Shown one piece after another: positions 54,342 to 62,852 of a stretch of DNA of 64,000 nt. Position 1 is the stretch's first letter, and every line of letters starts with the position of its first letter. Both the position numbers and the translations under genes were made by a program. Under the pieces are notes generated by a model. It saw only the letters and a list, made by a program, of their open reading frames with translations, had not been told where the DNA came from and ran no database searches. The DNA is from Ricordea florida (taxonomy: Eukaryota > Cnidaria > Anthozoa > Corallimorpharia > Ricordeidae), in NCBI GenBank assembly GCA_949710005.1, contig OX453275.1, forward strand, positions 7,498,481 to 7,562,480, written 5' to 3'.

Positions 54342-55583
54342 TCAGTACATGATTGATCTTAAGCTTGAATTCATTATTTCCATCATTGCATCGGCTACAA
54401 CAAACATATAACAAGTTATTGTTCCTGAACCGCTTTGTTTCCTTTTAATTTCTATTTTTACACCATCATGCGTATTATTTAGAGCTAGCCCCCCACCATG
54501 AATACTATTATCGGGATGAGTTCTCATATCAACCCAAAGAGCAAACTTATCAGCATAAAAATCCTTTTCTTTTAGTGAAATTTGTAAACCATCATCTCTA
54601 TCAAACCTTTTTTTCACAGATTCCCAAAGATCTGACGGAATCATACCCCTAGAGTATATTCGATTTGGCACACCATCAACATCAATATTAACGGAAGATA
54701 TACCAGGATTATAAAAATTTTCAGAATCCCTTGCTCCAGCAGCTTGCGGTAATAAAAACAAACATAATATTCCACTCATTGATCTTCTTGGTAAATTAAT
54801 ATGTTGATTAATAACACCATCACCGCCTATGGAAAATGTAAAAGTTTTGTGTAAGGTAATATTTTCATAAAAGAATCCTTTACCAACTTGATATGTTGAT
54901 TGCGCCTCGCGAGCCAAGTATTCGCTTGAAATTGAAGAATATTCCAACTCCAAGTTTTTGATTGAATATGATGGCGTTTTGGTTGTATCGGAATAAACAA
55001 CAATATTATTAATTGGGGCAAGTGTAATCTCAAATATTAAATGATTTTCTAGTGCTTTTGGATAAAAAACGCCATGATCGTTTAGAATAGGATGATTTAT
55101 TGGAATTCTATACTTTGTGCCATGCACATTAGCAAGCGCTACTTCCTTTACATCTTGTGTTTTTGCATCACCAGCTTTTGTTCTAAGTTTTCTAATATTT
55201 AACGAAGAAATACCTTGTTTTAATCTATCTTTGCGCCCTTCTTCGGTTAAGAATAAATCATGATATGTTTGAAATAGATCATATCTTTGTGTATCCTGTA
55301 ACGTTTCACCGCCAAAAAGAACTTTTAATCTGGATACAAGATTACTTCCTAAATTATTAACAACTGTATTATTTGCATGCCCATCAACTTCCAAATCAAA
55401 TAATAGAGATACACTTCCAGGTACAATCACCAAATTCTCAGAAAGTTTTGGAATATTTATGTATAATGTTTCGCCGGGGCTGGCTGATGAGGGATTGAGA
55501 GTAATTCTATTTAATGTTGATTCCGCTTTCAAACCAAATGGTTCTTTTGGAATTCTGTTTGGATTAATTTTTTCAGACGTCAT
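54342..55583 (-). CDS. Polinton major capsid protein (double jelly-roll type), 413 aa
   Basis: ATG is at 55583. The beta-rich sequence carries family-like features: RITLNPSSASPGETLYINIP near residue 26, a GGETLQDTQRYDLFQ segment near 91, KYRIPINHPILNDHGVFYP near 155, and a C-terminal KIEIKRKQSGSGTITCYMFV. The length suits two jelly rolls. It sits upstream of the packaging ATPase as in other Polintons. Its product should trimerise into pseudo-hexameric capsomers of an icosahedral particle. No frameshift or internal stop is present, so a particle-forming capacity is retained in sequence. A TTTAAA motif lies 29 nt upstream. Confidence 0.8.
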   Translation of the reverse strand: MTSEKINPNRIPKEPFGLKAESTLNRITLNPSSASPGETLYINIPKLSENLVIVPGSVSLLFDLEVDGHANNTVVNNLGSNLVSRLKVLFGGETLQDTQRYDLFQTYHDLFLTEEGRKDRLKQGISSLNIRKLRTKAGDAKTQDVKEVALANVHGTKYRIPINHPILNDHGVFYPKALENHLIFEITLAPINNIVVYSDTTKTPSYSIKNLELEYSSISSEYLAREAQSTYQVGKGFFYENITLHKTFTFSIGGDGVINQHINLPRRSMSGILCLFLLPQAAGARDSENFYNPGISSVNIDVDGVPNRIYSRGMIPSDLWESVKKRFDRDDGLQISLKEKDFYADKFALWVDMRTHPDNSIHGGGLALNNTHDGVKIEIKRKQSGSGTITCYMFVVADAMMEIMNSSLRSIMY

Positions 55584-55590
55584 ACTAGAT

Positions 55591-55803
55591 TTATAAGTTA
55601 CTTTGGTTAACCTTTAAACCTGTGTTGATGATATTATTCTCTAATTCTTTAATATGCTTCGTTAAACTTTCTCTTACTCCATCGATTACAAGTAAAAGAT
55701 TAAAAAGTTCGCTACCATCTTCTATATCCAAAATTTCTTTAATGATAGTTTTTTTCATAAGATTAAATTGATACGCGGTAAAACTTGTTTTTTCTTCCTC
55801 CAT
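55591..55803 (-). CDS. Polinton 70-aa small helical protein
   Basis: ATG is at 55803, stop 7 nt before the capsid start. The short helical, acidic protein (SELFNLLLVIDGVRESLTKH) is divergent from the integrase gene across only 31 bp. No family is recognised. The compact packing and a TTTAAG motif 26 nt upstream argue for a genuine gene. Confidence 0.5.
   Translation of the reverse strand: MEEEKTSFTAYQFNLMKKTIIKEILDIEDGSELFNLLLVIDGVRESLTKHIKELENNIINTGLKVNQSNL
55613..55618 (-). promoter_or_regulatory. TTTAAA motif of the capsid gene
   Basis: GGTTTAAAGGTT on the minus strand, 29 nt before the ATG at 55583, within the end of the 70-aa gene. Confidence 0.5.
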
Positions 55804-55829
55804 TTTAATTTATAAGATACTTTTTTAAT

Positions 55830-55835
55830 CTTAAA
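55830..55835 (-). promoter_or_regulatory. TTTAAG variant motif of the 70-aa gene; divergent promoter
   Basis: ATTTAAGATT on the minus strand, 26 nt before the ATG at 55803. The 31-bp gap must also hold the integrase promoter, where TTTATAAGATAC is the best candidate. Confidence 0.35.
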
Positions 55836-56854
55836 TGAATTTAAATTTAACGAAAAATCGGACAAAGCCCTCCCCGCCACTCGAGCGGGCATATTATTCA
55901 ACCGAGGGGTATTGGAAAGGATATTCCGCGATTCCTAAATTAGCTGATAAAGCGAAAGTAAGTGAAAATGAAGCAAAACAATGGTTGGAGAAACAAGCAA
56001 TTTGGCAAATCTATCTTCCGGCCCCAAAGTATATTCCTAGGCCACACTGGACGGTGGATAAACCTAACCAGATTCACCAAGCAGATTTATTATTTTTACC
56101 GCATGATAGAGTTGGAAGAAAAACGTACAAATACGCGTTAGTTGTGGTTGATGTGGCCTCAAGATACAAAGATGCGGAACCATTAACTTCAAAAGAAAGT
56201 CGAGAGATATCAGAAGCTTTTAGAAAAATTTATTCAAGGAAAATGAGATACCCCAAAACATTAATGGTTGATCCTGGGAAAGAATTTATGGGTGAAGTTG
56301 GTAAACTCATGAATTACCATAATGTGAAAATACAGAGAAGTGAAGCCGGAAATCATAGAGCCCAAGCGTTTGTGGAAAACGCAAACAGAGTATTAGGTGA
56401 AAAATTATTTAGCCATCAATACGCACAAGAAATGATCAGTGATGATCGATCAAGAGTATGGGTGAAAAGATTACCAGCTATTCTAAAAACTTTGAATAAT
56501 ACAAAAACGAGAATAACCGGTAAAGAGCCTGATGAGGCTATAAAAATGAAAGAGGTTGATATTAACCCCAAAAATTATCAGCGAGTTGTTGGGCTTGATG
56601 AAGTTAGATTGCCTCCAATCGTTAAAGTTAGATATCTATTATTTCCAGGCGAACTTGAAGGTGGTGAAAAAAGGAGGGCTACAGATCCTATTTGGAGTCT
56701 CAAAGTTTATGATATTTCTAAAAGTATGATTACGCCTAATCAGCCTGTTTTATATTATTTAACTGATGGGCCTAGACGTGGATTTGTTAGAGAAGAATTA
56801 CAAGTTGTACCTTATAACACCGAGTTGCCACCAGATTCTGTTTTGGTGAGATAA
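55835..56854 (+). CDS. Polinton retroviral-type integrase, 339 aa
   Basis: ATG is at 55835. The catalytic core is of the rve type: D84 in HQADLLFL, D146 in VDPGKEF and E181 in AFVENANR, a D-x61-D-x34-E (DD35E) arrangement. The flanking sequence YALVVVDVASRY is typical. No N-terminal HHCC zinc motif is seen. The C-terminal region (about 230-339) is basic and may include a small DNA-binding or chromo-like fold, which I cannot confirm. It inserts the linear element DNA and makes the short target duplication. The 3' end overlaps the polymerase gene's 3' end by 43 nt. All catalytic residues are intact. Confidence 0.92.
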   Translation: MNLNLTKNRTKPSPPLERAYYSTEGYWKGYSAIPKLADKAKVSENEAKQWLEKQAIWQIYLPAPKYIPRPHWTVDKPNQIHQADLLFLPHDRVGRKTYKYALVVVDVASRYKDAEPLTSKESREISEAFRKIYSRKMRYPKTLMVDPGKEFMGEVGKLMNYHNVKIQRSEAGNHRAQAFVENANRVLGEKLFSHQYAQEMISDDRSRVWVKRLPAILKTLNNTKTRITGKEPDEAIKMKEVDINPKNYQRVVGLDEVRLPPIVKVRYLLFPGELEGGEKRRATDPIWSLKVYDISKSMITPNQPVLYYLTDGPRRGFVREELQVVPYNTELPPDSVLVR

Positions 56855-59800
56855 TGACCATAAGGGAGAGTATGTTTTCCATCTTTACAAATTATTCTCT
56901 TATCATCATCAGCCGATAGTGCAACTTTATTAACAGTCTCAGTATAAACAAAATGTTTATAACTTCTTATTACTTGCATCTCCCTCATCTGCTTTACTTT
57001 ATTTTCTAAACATTCCTTGTAATCATCAAATCTTATATTATTTTCAACAACTGATTTCTTAATTCCTTTATCCTTTTTTGTCTCTTTACCATCATCTGTT
57101 TTTAAAGAGTATAGCTTAGCTCGTAGACCGACAAATTCGGTTATTATTTTCCCACCAGCCTCATCTTTAAACTTGCCAATTACTTTTTTGTTTTTATCAG
57201 TCTTAATACCTGATGAATGGTTTTCAGGAAAATTGGAAGTGTCAAACCTTTCCATCACATCTGGGGCAATATCCTTATAGAAATCCTCAGTTTCTATATC
57301 ATATACAAGACTATCTGTATCTGTCATAAGTAATTTGGCTTTTTCACCATATTTTGGTTTAATATAATTATAATGAAAGTCATACATCATTGACTTGCTT
57401 ATATCTAAAATACACATTCCTAAGTAAATAGGTTTGTTGTATTTTATATGCGTTTTATTCATATGTACGGCCATAAGATTTTCAGAAAAAATAGTTCTAC
57501 GATTATAGTTAGCTTTTGATATTAATTTTCTTGCTTCTTTCTCATTAGTAACCAATCTTATATCTACCCTTTTTCTAAGATTTTCCATTGTTTTACCAAA
57601 TACAGAGTTGTTCATGAGTTTGAAGAAATCTTTTTCAAAATCATTCTTTGCTTTGGCCCTGAGTTCGGTATTCAAATCTATGTAAGATTTTAACCATTTT
57701 GACTCTTCAAATTTAATTCCTCTATGAATCTTTGTTACTTCTAATCCTAGACTTTCATAAAGTTTTAATGTTTCATGATGAACAACATAATTTTTCTTAT
57801 TGTTAAGATTTGGTATTAATTTCTCAACCCTATTAACCTTAATTCTTTCCGGAGCAAGCGGATAGTCACTATGTAAATCATGAAGATGTTGTGGATATTT
57901 TAAATCAACCTCTAATATACATGGTATATTTCTCCAATTTGTTTTCTCATTTTCACTCATCCATTTTAAACCATGAGTTGGTAGCGATTCACTCATTGCC
58001 CCGCCATATAAGTTGTTTGCATCGAGATATTGTATATAATTTGCTACCATTTTAGGGTCATATTCTTTCATGTATTTGTTGTTAGCTTTAGCATATCTGT
58101 TTGATATCTGAGATATACCCCCTCTAACACCTTTCTCAATCATAATTAGCATATCAATGTCATTTATCATCTCTAATTGAACCTTAGTTTTTTTTAACAT
58201 AGCATCCCAAGACAGGCCTGGCGCTGTATAATACCAAGCAGGATCTAATCTATAGGTATTTTGACAAACATCTCTAAAGTTTTCAAAAACATCAGCCAAT
58301 AATAACACATCAGACTTGAGATATAGATCAAGGTAATCTCGCATTGTTTTCATATTAAATGTTTTCCATACATTTTTAGCATGTTTGTAATCATCTTCTG
58401 AAATATCTTTACCGCCAAGTTTTGAGTAAAACGCTTCCTTTGGGGGAAGTTGGGTTTCATTTAATTTATCAAAATCATCAAGATAATCATATGGGAAAAC
58501 CCCCTTTCTCAATAATAACTTTAATTCTTCACCTTCAAAATACTTTGTAATTTCATGTAGGTTTTTATCTGTCGGATTAAGACACCTCCCTTTTATTTCA
58601 CCTTTACAAACATCACACTCCCCACATTTAGTAAGATTACTAGATAAATTATCAAGGCTGGATGGCATAAATTTTAATGAATCTATGAACCTTATATCTC
58701 TATTAACATCTTTCATCTCACCACTTTCTTTATCTTTATAGGTATCAACCACAATCTCTTTTGAGAAAGAAATATACTTTTCCTCGTTATTAGGTATAAG
58801 TTTTATTTTACCTTCTGTTTTTGCAAGATTATTAATAAATAGATGTGCATCATATCCTGATAAATTGTGAATTATGACTGGGAAGAATTTTGGAATCTTA
58901 TAATTTAAATTGCAATCTTTATGGGCTGCGCCTCTATACTTTCCTGTAAGGTGGCAATGATCTATTACCTTATCTTCGCCCAATTCTTTCTCACAGATAT
59001 GGCAGTTAGTAGCATTTTCATAATTTGTTTCGTCAACTTCTGTCATCATTTTCTTATTAAATTTTTTGAATCTTTTTTTATTATAACTTATGCAATCCTT
59101 ATAAATTTTCTTAAATTCTTCTTCAATATATTCCACAAATTTCTGCGCTACATCATCTTCTGGCGATTTGGCAATATAACTATAAGATCTGGATTTACAT
59201 ATTTTTTCATTAAAACTCTTAATACAACATCCAAATGCAACCGGTTTGTGAAACTGGTATTTATTTGTAAAACTTTTGCTTTTATCTAAGGGCTCATTAT
59301 TTTTTATTTCATTCAAAATACACTCAAAGTCTGCATAGGCTACAAAAGGTATTCTCATTTTTTTAACAAAATTTCTAAAAGAAAGAAAACATGGGCTGCC
59401 ATCTTTATTTTTTAGCATATCAATCCTCGCTTCATTATACAAAAAACAATAACCTTCATGCTTTTCTAATGATCTTTTTAAGTGAAAATGATGCAAACAA
59501 TTATCACAAAAGTACAACTTACATTTACGTTTAGTAACTTGCTTGCGTATAAGTGCACTAATATTCTTTATTAAAACAAAGTGTTTCTTTGGTTCTTCAT
59601 CTTCAGTTTCTTCTGTTAATAAAAGTAATCTGATCAATTTAAATCCTCGTTTACTACTTCTTTTTATAGGATATACCCCTATTTTCTCATCATATCCATA
59701 TATAGCAATATCATAATCATTTTGGTTTTCAAAATTAACAACATCTTGCATTGTACTTGGGAAATTAATTCCATTCCAATTAAAATTCTTAGATTGTTCT

Positions 59801-61014
59801 ATCAATTCTTTAGTTATTCTTTGTGGATTTTTATCGGTTGGATAAACTGCTCGTGATACACACCACTTGAAACATTCTTCATCATAATTCTTAAGGTTAA
59901 TAATAGCATTCCTGTTTAACAATTCTTTTGGTAATGGAATATAAGATCCGCCTAAAAGTGGAACAAAACGATCTATGAAAATGTCAAAAAATAGTACACG
60001 TTCGAATACCCAACCAGACCCATTATTTATAAAATTTCCAAATAATATAAGTTGTTGATTTGTTAATCTATCAAATAATTCTGATAAATCTGTTGCCTCA
60101 AGAACAATTTCTGATTTTTCAGAAGGAAATGGTGTAACACAATATTCAATTTCCCCAGTGCTAAGATTTTTTTTCTTGAACTTACATGAAAATATAAATT
60201 TAGTCTTTAATGATTTTGTTAATTCAACTCTCTTTCTAATTAAATCCATAACTTTTGGTTTTATTTTATGTAAGAATGTCTTTTCATCATTCTTTTCATT
60301 TCCTTCAATCCTATAGCTTATATAATTACCATTAATAGCTGATTCATATTCCCTTGGCGTAAAATCTTCCACATTCTCATTTCTTTTTGTTTTTGGCCTT
60401 GCTCCCTCCTTCTCATAATCTCTTTTAGGTGGTGGTTTTATTTCTTTGGGCTTATTTACTTTTTTATATCTTTCTATAAATTTTTTAGCTAATTCTTCTG
60501 TTTTATTTTTTACCTTTTTAGGAATATATGGTTTCACAAAATTCCAAAACTTATTTAATACATTTCCCAAAAAAGGAGTTTGTTTTGTTTTTGGTTTAGG
60601 TGGTGAAGGTCTTTTTGATTTAGATTTATTAATATTTATTCTAGGTTGATTTGGCGGGGGTGGGCCCGGAGGGGTTCCCGGCCTAATTATATCTGGCGAG
60701 CCAGGCGGGGTCCCTGACATTGGTTGGGGAATAGTTAAAGGTGGTAAATTTGGCCTCATTGGCGGTGGTGCAATATTCGGAATTGGGAGAGGTAAATTTG
60801 GTTGATTTCTTGGCCTAATTGGCATATTACGCAGCTCATTAACAATCCCCACAATATTATTAATTATTTCTTGAATATTATTAGTTATTTCGGGTATATT
60901 AATCAATGCATTAATAAGTTCTGCTTTATTAAACGCAGATCGTCCTCGAATATTATACCATCTAACTAAAGATTTTAATTCTGGTACATTTAATCTTCGT
61001 AATTGTTGTTCCAT
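56812..61014 (-). CDS. Protein-primed DNA polymerase B with HNH insert, 1400 aa
   Basis: The ATG at 61014 lies inside the right TIR; the 28-codon extension to 61098 would use a TTG. Order (residues from this ATG): SAP-like N-terminus (1-40), Pro-rich linker (63-147), basic region, a C2H2-like finger (CDNC..HEGYC, about 503-523), exonuclease motif I YADFE (D562, E564), an HNH/endonuclease VII-like insert CHICEKEL..DHCHLTGKYRG..CNLN (about 671-705), exonuclease motif II HNLSGYD (716), motif III YLKSD (about 898), then polymerase motif A LDANNLYGG (D998), motif B KLMNNSVFG (1132-1140) and motif C TDTDS (1231-1235). The spacers fit the protein-primed class. All catalytic residues are present. It replicates the linear element. 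Confidence 0.93.
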   Translation of the reverse strand: MEQQLRRLNVPELKSLVRWYNIRGRSAFNKAELINALINIPEITNNIQEIINNIVGIVNELRNMPIRPRNQPNLPLPIPNIAPPPMRPNLPPLTIPQPMSGTPPGSPDIIRPGTPPGPPPPNQPRININKSKSKRPSPPKPKTKQTPFLGNVLNKFWNFVKPYIPKKVKNKTEELAKKFIERYKKVNKPKEIKPPPKRDYEKEGARPKTKRNENVEDFTPREYESAINGNYISYRIEGNEKNDEKTFLHKIKPKVMDLIRKRVELTKSLKTKFIFSCKFKKKNLSTGEIEYCVTPFPSEKSEIVLEATDLSELFDRLTNQQLILFGNFINNGSGWVFERVLFFDIFIDRFVPLLGGSYIPLPKELLNRNAIINLKNYDEECFKWCVSRAVYPTDKNPQRITKELIEQSKNFNWNGINFPSTMQDVVNFENQNDYDIAIYGYDEKIGVYPIKRSSKRGFKLIRLLLLTEETEDEEPKKHFVLIKNISALIRKQVTKRKCKLYFCDNCLHHFHLKRSLEKHEGYCFLYNEARIDMLKNKDGSPCFLSFRNFVKKMRIPFVAYADFECILNEIKNNEPLDKSKSFTNKYQFHKPVAFGCCIKSFNEKICKSRSYSYIAKSPEDDVAQKFVEYIEEEFKKIYKDCISYNKKRFKKFNKKMMTEVDETNYENATNCHICEKELGEDKVIDHCHLTGKYRGAAHKDCNLNYKIPKFFPVIIHNLSGYDAHLFINNLAKTEGKIKLIPNNEEKYISFSKEIVVDTYKDKESGEMKDVNRDIRFIDSLKFMPSSLDNLSSNLTKCGECDVCKGEIKGRCLNPTDKNLHEITKYFEGEELKLLLRKGVFPYDYLDDFDKLNETQLPPKEAFYSKLGGKDISEDDYKHAKNVWKTFNMKTMRDYLDLYLKSDVLLLADVFENFRDVCQNTYRLDPAWYYTAPGLSWDAMLKKTKVQLEMINDIDMLIMIEKGVRGGISQISNRYAKANNKYMKEYDPKMVANYIQYLDANNLYGGAMSESLPTHGLKWMSENEKTNWRNIPCILEVDLKYPQHLHDLHSDYPLAPERIKVNRVEKLIPNLNNKKNYVVHHETLKLYESLGLEVTKIHRGIKFEESKWLKSYIDLNTELRAKAKNDFEKDFFKLMNNSVFGKTMENLRKRVDIRLVTNEKEARKLISKANYNRRTIFSENLMAVHMNKTHIKYNKPIYLGMCILDISKSMMYDFHYNYIKPKYGEKAKLLMTDTDSLVYDIETEDFYKDIAPDVMERFDTSNFPENHSSGIKTDKNKKVIGKFKDEAGGKIITEFVGLRAKLYSLKTDDGKETKKDKGIKKSVVENNIRFDDYKECLENKVKQMREMQVIRSYKHFVYTETVNKVALSADDDKRIICKDGKHTLPYGHYLTKTESGGNSVL

Positions 61015-61446
61015 TTGTATAATAATTCTTCTTTTTAAATGGGTATTTTTATTTCTTTTGAAAATCATTTTTAAAATGTGCCAGATCCTCATCATCAAAT
61101 TTTATGGGCATCACATAGGCGCAGTATCAGTTTCATAAAATGTGCCGGATCCCGGCCATCACAAATTTCATATAGTTTTTTGTATCGGCTTTGTGCTCTG
61201 ACCAATAACAGCTTTGTACCGGCTTTGTATCGGCTTGGCGGCAATCTACCTACACTCATTATTGATTATCAGAAACTAAACAATTTCACAGAGGTAACCG
61301 CCCGCCCACCCAATCATCCGACATGTACTTTGCTAAATCTTTGCTAATATAATCAAAATGTGCCAGCCCCGCGCGTATTTCAATCTTAATGAAATCGTAA
61401 TGAAATCTTAATGGAAAATGTGCCAGGATCCCCGTTTTATAACATC
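60986..61446. repeat. Polinton right terminal inverted repeat
   Basis: This is the complement of 45729-46189 with no difference seen by eye. It carries the polymerase ATG and first ten codons, the shared CCCATTTAAAAAG upstream sequence and four GGCACATTTT repeats (as AAAATGTGCC). Confidence 0.9.
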
Positions 61447-61453
61447 AGCGGCT
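61446..61453. repeat. Right border direct repeat (target-site duplication)
   Basis: CAGCGGCT, the same as at 45721-45728. Confidence 0.75.
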
Positions 61454-61531
61454 TAGTGTAGGGTTTAAATCGCTTACTAAATTCTGTTGAATATTGGGTC
61501 ACGCATCCACTCTGAAAATTTATCGATATTA

Positions 61532-62112
61532 TGCACCTATCAATGTTAAGCCGCAGGGGGGGGAGGCCGGGTATAGGCGGGGGATTTGACGTAATAAGTG
61601 TGCCCGTGGTAGGGACTTTTGATCATTCGTCGAGTCCCGGGGGTCGGGACTTTTGACTTTAACCGTTAGTAGCCTGGGCTCCACCGACGCCATCTTGGAT
61701 TTTCGGCGCATACGTGGGCTATTGCTGTATGAATAATGGCCATGAGTTATTAACGGACGTCAATTCAAATAAAAGTGGCATAACATTTTATGATAAGATA
61801 CCAGAATTTCCTTGTTTTGCTGTCTTGTTCAGTAGTATCAGTTGATATTTTTCTATTAAATTGGATGTTACATTTTGAAGTTGCTGTTTCTTGCCTTTTT
61901 AACTTTATATAAATTTCTGTATATCCCTATTTTAATTCTTGTTTGACCAATGCCTTGACCTTTTTCTGGAGGGGGGATGGGGAATTTGCGCTCTTTTGAC
62001 CAGCGATAACGTCCCTGGGGTCGGACATTTGAACAGAAAAAATGATCTGAGTTCAAATCCCCCGCCTATGCCCGGCCTCCCCCCCCCCAGCAGCTTAACA
62101 TTGATAGGTGCA
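61532..62112. mobile_element. 581-bp MITE with TTA target duplication
   Basis: TGCACCTATCAATGTTAAGC at 61532 is mirrored by CTTAACATTGATAGGTGCA ending at 62112. Next come G-run/C-run and GAGGCCGGG/CCCGGCCTC inner arms. TTA flanks both ends. A 3-bp TTA duplication and long inverted ends suggest a PIF/Harbinger-type non-autonomous element. It lies only about 80 bp outside the Polinton border. Confidence 0.8.
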
Positions 62113-62852
62113 TTAAGTTTAAATGATCTTAGTTTCTTATTGCACTTCTTGCAACTTAGTTACGATTAATTGCCGGCTAGAAAATTCAGGAAGACCTCTT
62201 TTTAAAAATAAACGCTAGTCTGCGTGAGGAACCAGAAATTCGAAGTAGAGTTCATTGTAATCGATGTAATCGTATTCCCACGCCTCGGTTCCGTACCAAC
62301 ATTGTTCATAGATCAGTGGCATTCAGTAATCTTTCAATAACAAGGTAGTGCTGTAGATAAACTTATACGACTGACACTGGCGTTTTCCTTAAGAGAAGCG
62401 TTGTTTTTAGTAATTTATGGCAAGGATAATCCGTGGGATTTTTATGGTTGGCAAAAATTGATATTGCAATAGCTTTGTGGCGAAAGCAAGTTACAGTAAT
62501 GAAAATTAGGCTTAACCTGCTTATAACAGTTCAAGTTCTTTTGGTACTGAAGAAAAAGCGAAAGTTGACTAATATTCAAGACAGTGTAACCAAAAAAGAT
62601 GTAACTTACCGAGTACTGGTGATGGTATTCGACCAGCAGAAATTAAAGCACGAAATTATTTCTCCCCTCAACGCTGCGAACTTAAATGGTGGACTGCCCT
62701 CTGCTCTGCGAATAAGTATGGAGGTCTAGACGAGAATCACGTGACATATCAGTTGTCCCACAAATTATTGTTTATGTTGGTTTATTTTCATGAAACCAAA
62801 TAGCAACACGTAGGCATATATTGAATTATTCAAACAGTGGAATGTCTCGACC
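62113..62852. other. Flank between the MITE and copy 2 of the 1.23-kb element
   Basis: There is no assigned gene. Around 62600-62760 one plus-strand frame reads smoothly (GDGIRPAEIKARNYF, then ELKWWTALCSANKYGG) and could be an exon. I cannot identify it or find splice partners. Confidence 0.3.

Larger units (their letters stand above)
45728..61447. mobile_element. Complete Polinton/Maverick element, ~15.7 kb
   Basis: The element has terminal inverted repeats of about 461 bp, border direct repeats, protein-primed DNA polymerase B, a retroviral-type integrase, a packaging ATPase, a major capsid protein and about eleven further genes. All frames are open. Order from the left: Cys/His-repeat protein (+); candidate penton, 512-aa, 175-aa and 406-aa proteins (-); SSB-like protein (+); 130-, 72-, 140- and 176-aa proteins, ATPase, capsid protein and 70-aa protein (-); integrase (+); polymerase (-). 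The gene content marks it as a virus-like self-synthesising transposon. Intact genes and identical TIRs imply recent insertion or recent activity. Confidence 0.93.
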
